From: Gordonia rubripertincta
GTDB taxonomy: Bacteria > Actinomycetota > Actinomycetes > Mycobacteriales > Mycobacteriaceae
Assembly: GCF_038024875.1 (NCBI RefSeq)
Contig: NZ_CP136136.1
Location: 2,418,001 to 2,482,000 of the forward strand
Direction of reading: 5' to 3'
DNA: 64,000 nt
In this document: piece after piece, positions 1 to 8,020 of the stretch
How positions within the stretch are numbered: position 1 is the first letter of the stretch
Layout of the letters: each line of letters starts with the position of its first letter
Program-made: the position numbers and the translations under genes
Notes under the pieces: model-generated
The model's input: only the letters and a program-made list of their open reading frames with translations
Told to the model about the DNA's origin: nothing
Database searches by the model: none

Positions 1-2
1 CC

Positions 3-1832
3 CGACGCGCCCGCCGCATCATCCCGCCGGCCGCGCTGGTCATCGTGGTGTCGATCATCGGCGCCGCAATCTTCATGCCGCTGCTGAAGGTGTTCAAGCA
101 GGCCTTCGATCTGCTGGCCGCGGCAGCACAGATGGCGAACTGGCATTTCATCGAGCAGAACGCCGACTATCTGGCCGGTGCGATCGACGGCAGTCTGGCG
201 ACGCATTTCTGGTCGCTCGCCATCGAGGCCCAGCTGTACTTCATCTGGTCGTTCCTGGTGATCGGTGCGGGTGCGCTCGCGACCCGGACGCGGCTGCGGG
301 AATGTCTGTCGGTTCGCTGGTCGGTCGGGATCGCGGTGCTGCTGGTGAGCGTGGCGTCGCTGGTGTGGGCGATCGTGCTGACGCCCACCGACCCCGCGAC
401 CGCCTACATGGCCACCTACACCCGCGCCTGGCAGTTCGGCGTCGGCGGCCTGGTGGCGATCGGGATGCCGGCTCTCGCACGACTCGGTGAAAAGCGGGCG
501 ATCAGTCCCGTTGTCCTCGTGCTCGGTTGGGCCGGTCTGGTCGGGATCGTGGTCGCGGCGTTCATCGTGAACGCCCACACCCCGTATCCGGGTACCGCGG
601 CGTTGCTCCCGACCGCGGGTGCCGCGCTGGTCATCGCCTCCGGTTGTGCGGTGGGGACGGGGTCGGTGTTCGTCGGACGGCTGCTGGCGACGCCGCCGCT
701 GAAGTTCCTCGGGCGGGTCTCGTATGCCTGGTACCTGTGGCATTGGCCGGCGATCGTGCTGTACGAGGCGGTCGTCGGGTCGTCGAGCTGGCCGGTACTG
801 CTGGCCGTGTCGGCGGGATCGCTGGTGCTCGCAACCATCTCGACGCTGCTGTTCGAGGAACCGCTACTGCGCAACCGCGAACTCAAACGCAATGACTCGG
901 CGTCGATCTCGCTGGGCCTGACCGGCGTGGTCGCCGCCCTGGCGGTCACGATGACCGCCGGCGTGATCACCGTGCAGGTGGCCAGCCGCGACACCGTCGC
1001 GAACGCGGCGCTCACGTATCAGTCGGTCTTCGGGACCGACAGCGGTGAGCAGTCCGGCCCGGTGACGCCCAACCCGTTCCAGGCGTTCGACGACCGGCCC
1101 GAACCGTTCGAGTGCCTGATCCCGGTGGGGGACACCGCGCCCCGCACCGACTGCGTTTTCGGTCCGACCGACGGCATCCCGGTGGTGCTCTTCGGCGACA
1201 GTCACGCCGACCAGTGGGCGGAGGCGATCCGCAACCTCGGCGCCGACCACGGCTGGCGCATCCACCAGTTCACCAAGGCCGCCTGTCCGGCCCAGCACCT
1301 GCGGCCGCAGCCACGCATCCCTGACCCGTACGTGAAGGCGGACTGCCAGGAGTGGCGCGAGGAGACGCTCAAGCGCATCGCCGAGGTGGGCCCGCGGATC
1401 ATCTTTGTCTCGTCGCTGTCGACGTATGTGCCGGATCGGGTGGTCGCCGAGGCCGCGTGGACGCACACGATGATCCAGCTGCGGAACACCGGCGCCAAGC
1501 TCGTCTACATCGCCGACACGCCCTACCCAGGTTTCCAGGTGGCCGACTGCATCTCCGGATCGATGGACGACTGGACCCAGTGCGAGTTCAGCTTCGACGA
1601 CTACCCGCGCATCGAGCCGATCACCGACGTCGTGTCACGTGACGAATACCAGGACGTGACAACGGTCAGCGTCAACGACCTGCTGTGCAAGGGCAACTCG
1701 TGTTTCGCCGCCCACAACAAGATCCTCTTCTACCGCGACGACTCGCATCTGACCGCCACCGCCGCGCGGGTCCTCGAGCCGGCGCTACGCGCGCAGCTGG
1801 ATAAGCAGAGGTTCGACTACAACGCGCGATAG
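3..1832 (+). CDS. Membrane acyltransferase (OafA/YrhL type) with C-terminal SGNH domain, 5'-truncated by window edge
   Basis: Likely O-acylates a cell-envelope or secreted glycan: the N-terminal acyltransferase-3 membrane domain moves an acyl group across the membrane and the C-terminal SGNH domain transfers it. The frame is already open at the first bases, reading RRARRIIPPAALVIVV, a stretch typical of the middle of this family, so the true start lies outside the window. About ten hydrophobic segments occupy the first 310 residues shown. An extracytoplasmic domain follows, with the SGNH block I motif VVLFGDSHADQW near 1180-1215 and the block V motif DDSHLTATAARVLEPAL near the end. Codon use is GC-rich, unlike the genes after 1.9 kb, so it probably belongs to the core side of the island boundary. 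The acceptor glycan is unknown. Confidence 0.88.
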   Translation, partial: RRARRIIPPAALVIVVSIIGAAIFMPLLKVFKQAFDLLAAAAQMANWHFIEQNADYLAGAIDGSLATHFWSLAIEAQLYFIWSFLVIGAGALATRTRLRECLSVRWSVGIAVLLVSVASLVWAIVLTPTDPATAYMATYTRAWQFGVGGLVAIGMPALARLGEKRAISPVVLVLGWAGLVGIVVAAFIVNAHTPYPGTAALLPTAGAALVIASGCAVGTGSVFVGRLLATPPLKFLGRVSYAWYLWHWPAIVLYEAVVGSSSWPVLLAVSAGSLVLATISTLLFEEPLLRNRELKRNDSASISLGLTGVVAALAVTMTAGVITVQVASRDTVANAALTYQSVFGTDSGEQSGPVTPNPFQAFDDRPEPFECLIPVGDTAPRTDCVFGPTDGIPVVLFGDSHADQWAEAIRNLGADHGWRIHQFTKAACPAQHLRPQPRIPDPYVKADCQEWREETLKRIAEVGPRIIFVSSLSTYVPDRVVAEAAWTHTMIQLRNTGAKLVYIADTPYPGFQVADCISGSMDDWTQCEFSFDDYPRIEPITDVVSRDEYQDVTTVSVNDLLCKGNSCFAAHNKILFYRDDSHLTATAARVLEPALRAQLDKQRFDYNAR

Positions 1833-2015
1833 TTCCTCTTGTTGCCACCGCCGTTGCCACCTACGTACGTTACGCCTCTGCAGCGACAACTTTCGAGGCG
1901 CAACACATGTTCACAACAGCGAGGCCACGTACGGGACGCTGTGCGGCGGCCGTAGAGAACGGTGTTGTGCTAAGGTGCTTTGTCAAACAAATCGGCTACT
2001 TGAATGCGGTGACTT

Positions 2016-2633
2016 GTGATCGGACCAACGGTCGTACGCTGGGAGTACTCCTCGGTCGTGGATGCGCTGGACATGGCGTCCTCATACTGTATGGACATCC
2101 TGTCTTTGCCCTCGACGGAGTCGAGGGCGTCTCGGCTGGCCGAGGCCGGAGATGCGGTCGATGACATTCTTCGTACGGCGCAAGTCAATTTCGAATCAAC
2201 CCACATGAGTCGTAGTGGTCAGTCGGCGCGTACGTGGGAGTCCAATCCGATTTCCGGACACGCGAATGTCTTGGCGGGGCTGTATGACTGCGGGATATCG
2301 GTCATTCAGCGCGACACTCAGGGGCGGATTAAGTTCGCTGCGATTGCGGTTCCAGTTATGCATCGCGTATATGCGTCCGACGGTTCGTTGGTAGTGAAAA
2401 GAACCCGTGACTCGTCGACTGGACACACCATTGAACGTGTATTTGAAAGCCCTGGTGGGCGGCTTGCCGAATCGGGAATCACCGACAGTCAAAGTGATGC
2501 CCTCGTAACTGGGTCTTACGTGTACGACGCGGTTCTTCTTCTGGAGGGGCGCATTAATTCAATCAGTGGACTTCCCGATTCGCACATAGATCGCGACGCG
2601 GTTGCGTTCATTGTGAGTAGTGTTCAGGGGTAA
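2016..2633 (+). CDS. Hypothetical protein, 205 aa, low-GC island gene
   Basis: I do not recognise this protein. It starts with GTG at 2016 and ends at 2633. It has no signal peptide, no membrane segment and no motif I can name; it is mixed alpha/beta with an N-terminal half rich in acidic and Ser residues. It is convergent with the minus-strand operon ending at 2745, with 111 bases between the stops. The base composition is clearly less GC-rich than the acyltransferase to its left, in line with acquired DNA. A function linked to the neighbouring operon is possible but is only suggested by position. Confidence 0.6.
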   Translation: MIGPTVVRWEYSSVVDALDMASSYCMDILSLPSTESRASRLAEAGDAVDDILRTAQVNFESTHMSRSGQSARTWESNPISGHANVLAGLYDCGISVIQRDTQGRIKFAAIAVPVMHRVYASDGSLVVKRTRDSSTGHTIERVFESPGGRLAESGITDSQSDALVTGSYVYDAVLLLEGRINSISGLPDSHIDRDAVAFIVSSVQG

Positions 2634-2744
2634 GTCTGGCAGAGAACTGCCGTATTTGCCCGTTTCGTTGTGCCTGATGCAGGAACGTCTGAAGTGAGAC
2701 GCTCGATACACGCGTGCCTCGGTTGAGCGTCGTCTTCCTTTTCA

Positions 2745-3866
2745 TCAAGCGTCCACTCTTGATGTCTGACTGTGGAGTTGCCACAGGCGGGTTGCAGCAG
2801 GGATTCCGGGGACTAGCAGAAGTGATACAAACCCGATATACCATCCGGAGTCCGAAGATAAGAAGATTCCGTAGATAGCCAATCCGATAAGAACTAGCAC
2901 AGCCTGGCTGTATGCGAGGACGCGCCAAAAGTACTTTGATCCGAGTCGGGCGATCTGCTGGTCGTACTCCTCCTGAAGCAAGTCAGCAAGCGACTCGGTG
3001 TCTTCAAGAACCAAGGCGAGATCATGAACGGGCATTGAGACGGTCTTTCGTGCCGAGGCTAGTCGTAATGCCGCAAGTGCCCAACTCGTTTCCCACGGGT
3101 CGTGGTACCAACTCCCATCTAGTCGGCGTCCATCATTGAAGAGGTCGTCGATACAGGCCGAAACTCGAGCCGCGTGAGCGGGGTGCGAACTGCCAGAAAG
3201 ACCGATGAGCGCGGAACAATACTCGACGAAGTTGGCTTTTGTTATTTCAACGCTGCCGAGCCAGTCTGATAGTTCATCGCATTGTCGGCGTAGCTCTACG
3301 CTCGCATCAGACGCATTAGCAAGTGCTGCGGAAACCTGGCCAAGCCCGTAGGGCGTTGCAGGGTGAACGCGTTGGGTCCGTAACATCGCGATCCAAGACG
3401 GGATGGTTGAGCATCCTGGCTGTGCAGATACGAGCGTAATTACAAGCTGTGCTGCGTGGTGCGGCTTGAGTTGCGTGGACGGACCTATCTGGGTGAGATA
3501 GTTGGTTGCAGCAGCGACGAATGGGTGTGCGGCCGCCGATCCCTCCAGTGCGCTAACCGCGATGGCGGTATCCCATACCGTCTCGAGCCGTCCACCACTT
3601 GCTGAAGAAACAATATGGAGAGCTGCACGTTCAAATCCGTCGCTCTGGCGCCAAGCAGGCCGCCATTGCCGAATCGTCTTGACGGCCATGGCCGTATATG
3701 CAGGGCTATTATTGCCGAAACCCCCTGACGGAAGCTGGGAGGAGATCAGCCATTCCATAGACTGTTGGACTCTAGGGTCAGACTGTTCATCGACAGGAAT
3801 TTCTACTATGTATGACGATAGTTCCTTCCTGACGTGGTCCACAATCTCTCGCGAGGTTTCCGGCAT
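2745..3866 (-). CDS. Prenyltransferase/squalene-cyclase-like toroid protein with C-terminal membrane anchor
   Basis: This 373-aa protein shows degenerate alpha/alpha-toroid repeats like those in prenyltransferase beta subunits and terpene cyclases: WLISSQLPSGGFGNNSPAYT near residue 40, GGRLETVWDTAIAVSALEG near 95, and LDGSWYHDPWETSWALAAL near 245. I see no DxDD or DDxxD catalytic motif, so it may be a non-catalytic or divergent member. Two hydrophobic segments near residues 310-365 predict a membrane anchor. It is the last gene of a minus-strand operon: its ATG at 3866 directly follows the stop codon of the HAD gene (stop 3867-3869). Role unknown; context with a nucleotidyltransferase, HAD and HIT protein suggests a small-molecule or nucleotide pathway ending at the membrane. 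Confidence 0.7.
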   Translation of the reverse strand: MPETSREIVDHVRKELSSYIVEIPVDEQSDPRVQQSMEWLISSQLPSGGFGNNSPAYTAMAVKTIRQWRPAWRQSDGFERAALHIVSSASGGRLETVWDTAIAVSALEGSAAAHPFVAAATNYLTQIGPSTQLKPHHAAQLVITLVSAQPGCSTIPSWIAMLRTQRVHPATPYGLGQVSAALANASDASVELRRQCDELSDWLGSVEITKANFVEYCSALIGLSGSSHPAHAARVSACIDDLFNDGRRLDGSWYHDPWETSWALAALRLASARKTVSMPVHDLALVLEDTESLADLLQEEYDQQIARLGSKYFWRVLAYSQAVLVLIGLAIYGIFLSSDSGWYIGFVSLLLVPGIPAATRLWQLHSQTSRVDA

Positions 3867-4469
3867 CTACATGTTCCCCTCGGACTTGTGCAGAGTCTGC
3901 GTCCACAGACCGGAAGGATCTGCATAGATAGCTCTGATGTTGGCTACTTCTGCGGCCCGCACGTTCTCTGAATCGTCGTCAACGAAGATCATGGACTCGG
4001 CCGTCGCGCCGGCCATATCTATAAGTAGGCGAAAGTACTCTGCCTCTGGCTTTCGGCAATGCATCTCCGATGAACATGCGACTTCGTCGAGCAAGCTAAA
4101 CCACTCAAACTTAGCTCTCCAAATATCGAGCCAAGGGGCGTAATGATTTGTCGCCAAGACGGTCTTTGCCCCGCTGTCGGCGAAATATCGGAGAGCGTTG
4201 ACGCCGTGCTCTATCTCTTGGAAACCGGATAGGAATGAATTGCGGATGAACGTCGCGCTATTCTTGGTCAGATTAGATAGTTCACCCCAAACCTCATCCT
4301 CGGGCAAATCCCCGATTTCGAACGGAACCTTCAGGATTTCTGTCCACATGTCCTTCGCGCGAAAGGCGAGTTGTTGATCGCCCGAGGATATCTCGAGCCA
4401 GAAGCCTCCGCGGGTTGGATCGCTTAGAAGGACTCCGCCGAGATCGAGCGCGAGGACGGGTTTCCACAC
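3867..4469 (-). CDS. HAD-superfamily hydrolase, subclass IA
   Basis: A 200-aa phosphatase-like protein. Motif I is LALDLGGVLL, with nucleophile Asp9 and a Gly where many HADs have the second Asp; this DxGGV form is known from YihX-like and soluble-epoxide-hydrolase N-terminal HADs. Motif II is VLATNHYAP, motif III the Lys in CRKPEAEYF, and motif IV is IFVDDDSENVRAA. It likely hydrolyses a small phosphomonoester. The GTG start at 4469 lies inside the end of the nucleotidyltransferase gene (46-base overlap), and its stop abuts the next ATG, so translation is probably coupled. Substrate unknown. Confidence 0.85.
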   Translation of the reverse strand: MWKPVLALDLGGVLLSDPTRGGFWLEISSGDQQLAFRAKDMWTEILKVPFEIGDLPEDEVWGELSNLTKNSATFIRNSFLSGFQEIEHGVNALRYFADSGAKTVLATNHYAPWLDIWRAKFEWFSLLDEVACSSEMHCRKPEAEYFRLLIDMAGATAESMIFVDDDSENVRAAEVANIRAIYADPSGLWTQTLHKSEGNM

Positions 4470-5248
4470 TTTGTTGCCGCTTCCTGTAGGTTGTGATATA
4501 TATTCTGGATAACTAACTGGGCTTCGTCGGTGATAAGGGTGTGGTGTTCAGATTCGACCCACCGGAGAGTCTCGCGTAGATTCTGGATGATTTGCGTGGG
4601 GGATTCGGAAAAAGCGACCTGGGACGCCAGACCTTCCTTGGAATTGTTTCTTAGTTCAAACTTTCTTGATGGTTCTCGGAAGTTTGGCTTCCCTAGAGTT
4701 CGTTTCTCCAATAGGCAAAGGAGCGACTCGACCACCCCAGTGAGTCTGCAGCGGGCATTTAGATACTCGCCCCTGCGCAGCTGTATTGAGACATTCGATG
4801 AATGGTAGAGTAAGCCATCAAGTGTGTTGTATAAGCCAGACTGTGCTGCTGCGGTCCGTTGTTCGGTGTACAGCCTGACGGTTCCTTCTGTATCTTTCAA
4901 AATTCCGTCACGTGCGTAGAATAATGTCGGCCAACGCCGAATCTCGTCTTGGCGAGATCTATCGAGAATTGAAAAGTCAACTCCGACCAGATCTACGATG
5001 GTGTGAAATTTTGTTAGGCCATTCCAGTACACCGTCTGAGGAGTGATTCCACACTCCCCGAAGAATCCAATTAACCGATCTCGGTTCCAATCGTCGATGT
5101 CGTCTACAAAAAGGAAGAAATCAAGGTCGGAGAGGTCATCTGGAGAGTTGATGGAATGCGAGCCAACTAGTAGTGCGGCGACTATGTTCGGCGACTTCAT
5201 TATGATTTCCGAAATTCTTTCTCGGAGTTCTTCCCTGGTCGGGTTCAC
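4424..5248 (-). CDS. Nucleotidyltransferase-fold protein (Pol beta superfamily)
   Basis: A 274-aa protein with the nucleotidyltransferase signature LVGSHSINSPDDLSDLDFFL at residues 27-46: Gly-Ser at 29-30 and the metal-binding Asp41 and Asp43. The mostly helical remainder resembles the layout of antibiotic adenylyltransferases, but no close subfamily can be named from sequence alone. It would transfer a nucleotide to a small molecule or protein. The GTG start at 5248 overlaps the TAG stop of the HIT gene by one base, and its 3' end overlaps the HAD gene. The trio of NTase, HAD and HIT could make, trim and recycle an adenylylated product; this is inference. Confidence 0.8.
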   Translation of the reverse strand: MNPTREELRERISEIIMKSPNIVAALLVGSHSINSPDDLSDLDFFLFVDDIDDWNRDRLIGFFGECGITPQTVYWNGLTKFHTIVDLVGVDFSILDRSRQDEIRRWPTLFYARDGILKDTEGTVRLYTEQRTAAAQSGLYNTLDGLLYHSSNVSIQLRRGEYLNARCRLTGVVESLLCLLEKRTLGKPNFREPSRKFELRNNSKEGLASQVAFSESPTQIIQNLRETLRWVESEHHTLITDEAQLVIQNIYHNLQEAATKCGNPSSRSISAESF

Positions 5249-5703
5249 TATCTTCGGTACCTCTTTGCCTTAGCTGACTCTCTGAGCTTGGTGGTTACAG
5301 TGTTAAGCATGTGGGGGGCGGTGTCCTGGGAGGAGCGCGGGAAATCGAGAAAGAATGGCCAATCATCGTCGTGCCAGTAGACTCCGCCGAACCTGACAGG
5401 AGTGCTATAGCGCGGTATCGCATGGAAGTGCACGGAGGGATCGTTCTGCATAGAAGCTACGTAATTGAAGTGGGCTGGCTGAAATGCGTGTGACGCGACC
5501 GATTCGTAAGCGGACACGACCTTTTGAAGGTCTCGCATTTCTTTTCCGGTCAAGTCAGGCAGGCGGGGTGCGTCACGCTTGAGTAGGAGTACGCAGCTCC
5601 CTATGGTGATCTGTCGAGGACGTACCGCGACTATCCAGTGTTTGGTATCCAGGATTGTGGTTTCGCTGAGGCGAAACCTGTGCCAGTGCGAGAGATCGGG
5701 CAG
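5248..5703 (-). CDS. HIT-family protein with likely CTG start
   Basis: Histidine-triad proteins hydrolyse or transfer nucleotidyl groups. The frame read back from the stop at 5248 gives WIVAVRPRQITIGSCVLLLK and then HFNYVASMQ and SVHFHAIPRY, the usual order in HIT proteins. The triad is H-x-H with Ser replacing the first His, so the middle catalytic His is kept. The first common start codon inside the frame (TTG at 5553, or ATG at 5538-5536) would remove the N-terminal half of the fold. The frame runs back to a TAG at 5713-5715, and the best start is CTG at 5703, five bases after AGGAGG. That gives 151 aa, normal for the family. First gene of the four-gene operon; an IS element lies only 100 bases upstream. 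Confidence 0.72.
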   Translation of the reverse strand: MPDLSHWHRFRLSETTILDTKHWIVAVRPRQITIGSCVLLLKRDAPRLPDLTGKEMRDLQKVVSAYESVASHAFQPAHFNYVASMQNDPSVHFHAIPRYSTPVRFGGVYWHDDDWPFFLDFPRSSQDTAPHMLNTVTTKLRESAKAKRYRR

Positions 5704-5708
5704 CGCGG

Positions 5709-5714
5709 CCTCCT
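5709..5714 (-). promoter_or_regulatory. Shine-Dalgarno AGGAGG that decides the CTG start of the HIT gene
   Basis: The minus strand reads AGGAGG, then five bases, then CTG. It is the only strong ribosome-binding site in the region that fits the conserved HIT reading frame, and it overlaps the upstream in-frame stop. This supports a rare CTG initiation codon at 5703. Confidence 0.55.
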
Positions 5715-5797
5715 AGTGTTCGTACGTACGTCTGATTTTGGAGGATGCTACCTGACCGAGAAACGAGTGCATGTCCTTCCCTTGGAGGAACGTGAGC

Positions 5798-5803
5798 GCT
5801 AGG
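5798..5803. repeat. Target-site duplication GCTAGG, left copy (IS481-type copy 1)
   Basis: GCTAGG sits directly outside the left terminus of the element and again at 8015-8020 outside the right terminus. It fits NCTAGN, the 6-bp target known for the founder IS481. A perfect duplication shows that this copy still sits where it first inserted. Confidence 0.9.
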
Positions 5804-6484
5804 TGTAAGACCCGGGCAGGTTGTGAACGTGTAGGCGTTCGATCGGGGTGAGTCCGCCGATGCCGGTGTGGGCTCGGTGGTGATTGTAGTGGTGTAGCCA
5901 GTCGTCGTAGGTGGCTGCGCGGGCGGTCTCTGAGCTGTAGAACTCGGCGTAGGCCCATTCCGAGGCCAGGGTGCGGTTGAATCGTTCGACCTTGCCGTTG
6001 GTTTGCGGACGGTAGGGACGGGTCTTCTTGTGCTTGATCTCGGCGCCGAGGGATTCTGCGAAAACCTTTGAGCGGTAACAGGCGCCGTTGTCGGTCATCA
6101 CTCGTCTCACAGTGATCCCATGTTGGCTGAAGAAGGCGTTGGCGCGGTCCCAGAACTGCGCGGCGGTCTCTTTGCGTTCGTCGGTGAGGATCTCGGAGTA
6201 TGCCAGCCGGGAATGGTCATCGACGGCGTGGTGCAGATACGCGTACCCCGGGCGGTGTTTCTTGTTGTGCCGGTTGCCGATCGTGCGCCCGAGTTTGCGG
6301 TGGCCGCCGCCTTCGGGGATGCGGCCGAGTTTCTTGATGTCGATGTGGATCAGGTCGCCGGGAGCGTCGTGTTCGTAGCGTCGTGGCGGTGTCCGGCGTA
6401 CCGGAAGTCCGGTGGCCTGGTCGAGGTGACGCAACAGCGGCATCCGATACCGGCGCAACACCGCCTCAACGGTCGATTTTGCTA

Positions 6485-7616
6485 GTGTCCTGAGTCATTA
6501 ATTTCCGTTCGGTTGTTAGGCTAGGGAATGGCAACCCGGGGTCCGCGAGCAGTGGATATTGTTCTGACTGATGACGAGCGCCGTGAGCTCGAAGGGTGGG
6601 CGCGTCGGCGAACGACGGCCTCGGGTTTGGCGATGCGCTCACGAATCGTTCTCGCCGCCGCTGATGGCGGTTCGAATACTGAAGTGGCACAACGACTCGG
6701 CCTCAACCGAGGTACCGTGCGGCGCTGGCGAGGCCGGTTCGTCGAGCACCGCTGCGAGGGGTTGCTCGACGAACCCCGGCCTGGGCGACCTCGCACCGTC
6801 GACGACGAGCAGATCAAAAACTTGATCACCGCGACTCTCGAGACCACTCCGACGAATGCGACACACTGGTCGACGCGGGCGATGGCCGAGCATCTCGACA
6901 TGTCACAGTCAACCGTGTCGCGTGTATGGAGAGCGTTCGGATTGGCTCCACACAAACAGGATTCGTGGAAGCTGTCGAAAGATCCCATGTTCACCGAGAA
7001 GGTCCGCGACGTCGTCGGGCTCTACATGAACCCACCCGAACGTGCCCTGGTGCTCTGCGTTGACGAGAAGACCCAGATCCAAGCGCTCGATCGCACCCAG
7101 CCGATCTTTCCCATGCTCCCGGGCACCCCGCAACGGGCCAGCCACGACTACGTGCGCAACGGCACCTCCAGCCTGTACGCGGCGTTGGACATCGCGTCGG
7201 GCAAAGTCATCGGTTCGCTTCACTCACGGCATCGCGCAACGGAATTCATCGGATTCCTCCGCAAGATCGACGCCGAGGTACCCGACGAGCTCGACGTCCA
7301 CCTGGTCATGGACAATGCCTCCACCCACAAGACACCCGCGGTCAAGCGATGGCTGACCGCGCACCCGCGGTTTGTTGTCCACTTCACTCCCACCAGCTCA
7401 TCCTGGATGAACCTCGTCGAACGCTGGTTCGCCGAACTGACCACCAAGAAACTCCAACGCTCCACCCATCGCACCGTACGAGCACTCAATGCCGACATCA
7501 GAGCGTGGATCGAGACCTGGAACGACAACCCCCGCCCCTACGTGTGGGTCAAGACCGCTGACCAGATCCTCGACTCCATCGCCCACTACTGCACACGAAT
7601 TAATGACTCAGGACAC
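6485..7616 (+). mobile_element. IS630-family element nested in the IS481-type copy
   Basis: This 1132-bp element has perfect 19-bp terminal inverted repeats, GTGTCCTGAGTCATTAATT at the left and its complement at the right. TA dinucleotides flank it (6483-6484 and 7617-7618), the TA duplication typical of IS630/Tc1 elements. Removing the element and one TA restores the host IS481 sequence, which reads gcTAgc in the intact copy. Orientation is opposite to the host element. Confidence 0.93.
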
Positions 7617-7619
7617 TAG
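6528..7619 (+). CDS. IS630-family transposase
   Basis: A 363-aa transposase. An N-terminal helix-turn-helix (NTEVAQRLGLNRGTVRRWRG near residues 45-64) is followed by a second winged HTH and a DDE domain: LVLCVDEKTQIQALDR (first Asp, near residue 180), LDVHLVMDNASTHKTPAVKR (second Asp, near 262), and SSSWMNLVERWFAEL (Glu, near 299). Length is normal and the frame is intact, so the element may be active. Translation starts at ATG 6528. The last codons lie in the right inverted repeat, and the TAG stop uses the TA target duplication plus the next host base. Confidence 0.92.
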   Translation: MATRGPRAVDIVLTDDERRELEGWARRRTTASGLAMRSRIVLAAADGGSNTEVAQRLGLNRGTVRRWRGRFVEHRCEGLLDEPRPGRPRTVDDEQIKNLITATLETTPTNATHWSTRAMAEHLDMSQSTVSRVWRAFGLAPHKQDSWKLSKDPMFTEKVRDVVGLYMNPPERALVLCVDEKTQIQALDRTQPIFPMLPGTPQRASHDYVRNGTSSLYAALDIASGKVIGSLHSRHRATEFIGFLRKIDAEVPDELDVHLVMDNASTHKTPAVKRWLTAHPRFVVHFTPTSSSWMNLVERWFAELTTKKLQRSTHRTVRALNADIRAWIETWNDNPRPYVWVKTADQILDSIAHYCTRINDSGH

Positions 7620-8020
7620 CCGCAGGTGCGCAGCGATTCGTGCAGCGCCCCAGCGACGCAGGAACCGCAACTTGATGATTCGACGTTCCCGGCGCACCGG
7701 GAGCTGATGGGGTGACCGGTAAGGGCGGCTGGACCGATCTGCCATGCCGGCCTCACCGGTCTGCCGGTAGCGGTCGGCCCACTTCTTGGCCGTGGCCGGT
7801 GAGCAGTTGAACCGTTCGGCGGCCCGTCGTAGAGGCCAACCCTGGTCGACGACGCACTGAGCCAGGGACAGACGACCACGTTCGGTGAGAAAAGCATTAC
7901 GGTGGGTCATGAGGGCCTCTTGGTGATCGGCGTGTGTGTGGTAACCACATCGATACCGGAGGCCCTCACCTGTTGACCGGCACCACGCCGTTCACAACCT
8001 CCCCAAGAGTTACAGCTAGG

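Larger units (their letters stand above)
5799..7910 (-). pseudogene. IS481-family transposase, split by IS630 insertion
   Basis: The N-terminal part (about 7619-7910) begins MTHRNAFLTERGRLSLAQ and carries the helix-turn-helix that binds the IS ends. The C-terminal part (about 5799-6482) carries the DDE core: HIDIKKLGRIPEGGGHR, then AVDDHSRLAYSEI, VMTDNGACYRS and QTNGKVERFNRTL. Together they match the intact 327-aa protein at 26798-27781. The IS630-type element separates the parts, so no full transposase is made. The C-terminus reads through the IS end and stops at a TAG formed by the duplicated target sequence. Confidence 0.9.
5804..8014 (-). mobile_element. IS481-family element, copy 1, interrupted by an IS630-family element
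   Basis: The ends were set by comparison with the uninterrupted copy at 26694-27770 in the other orientation. The termini begin TGTAA and share the inner inverted motif GGTTGTGAACG; the TGT...ACA form is usual for IS481. GCTAGG is duplicated on both sides. The element would be about 1.08 kb, but 1.13 kb of an IS630-type element sits inside it (6485-7616 plus the duplicated TA), cutting its transposase near codon 97. The two copies are nearly identical outside the interruption, with a handful of substitutions, so both arrivals look recent. Confidence 0.9.

Noticed and set aside
1907..2164. 85-residue plus-strand frame upstream of the hypothetical gene
   Set aside because: It overlaps the better-supported 205-aa frame starting at 2016 and has a Cys/Gly/Arg-rich random look.
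2745..3866. Functional terpene cyclase or prenyltransferase
   Set aside because: The toroid-type repeats are present but no DxDD, DDxxD or zinc-ligand set is visible, so only a fold-level call is made.
6485..7616. IS630-type element as part of a composite transposon with the IS256-type elements
   Set aside because: It is a single copy nested in another IS; no second copy frames any cargo in the window.
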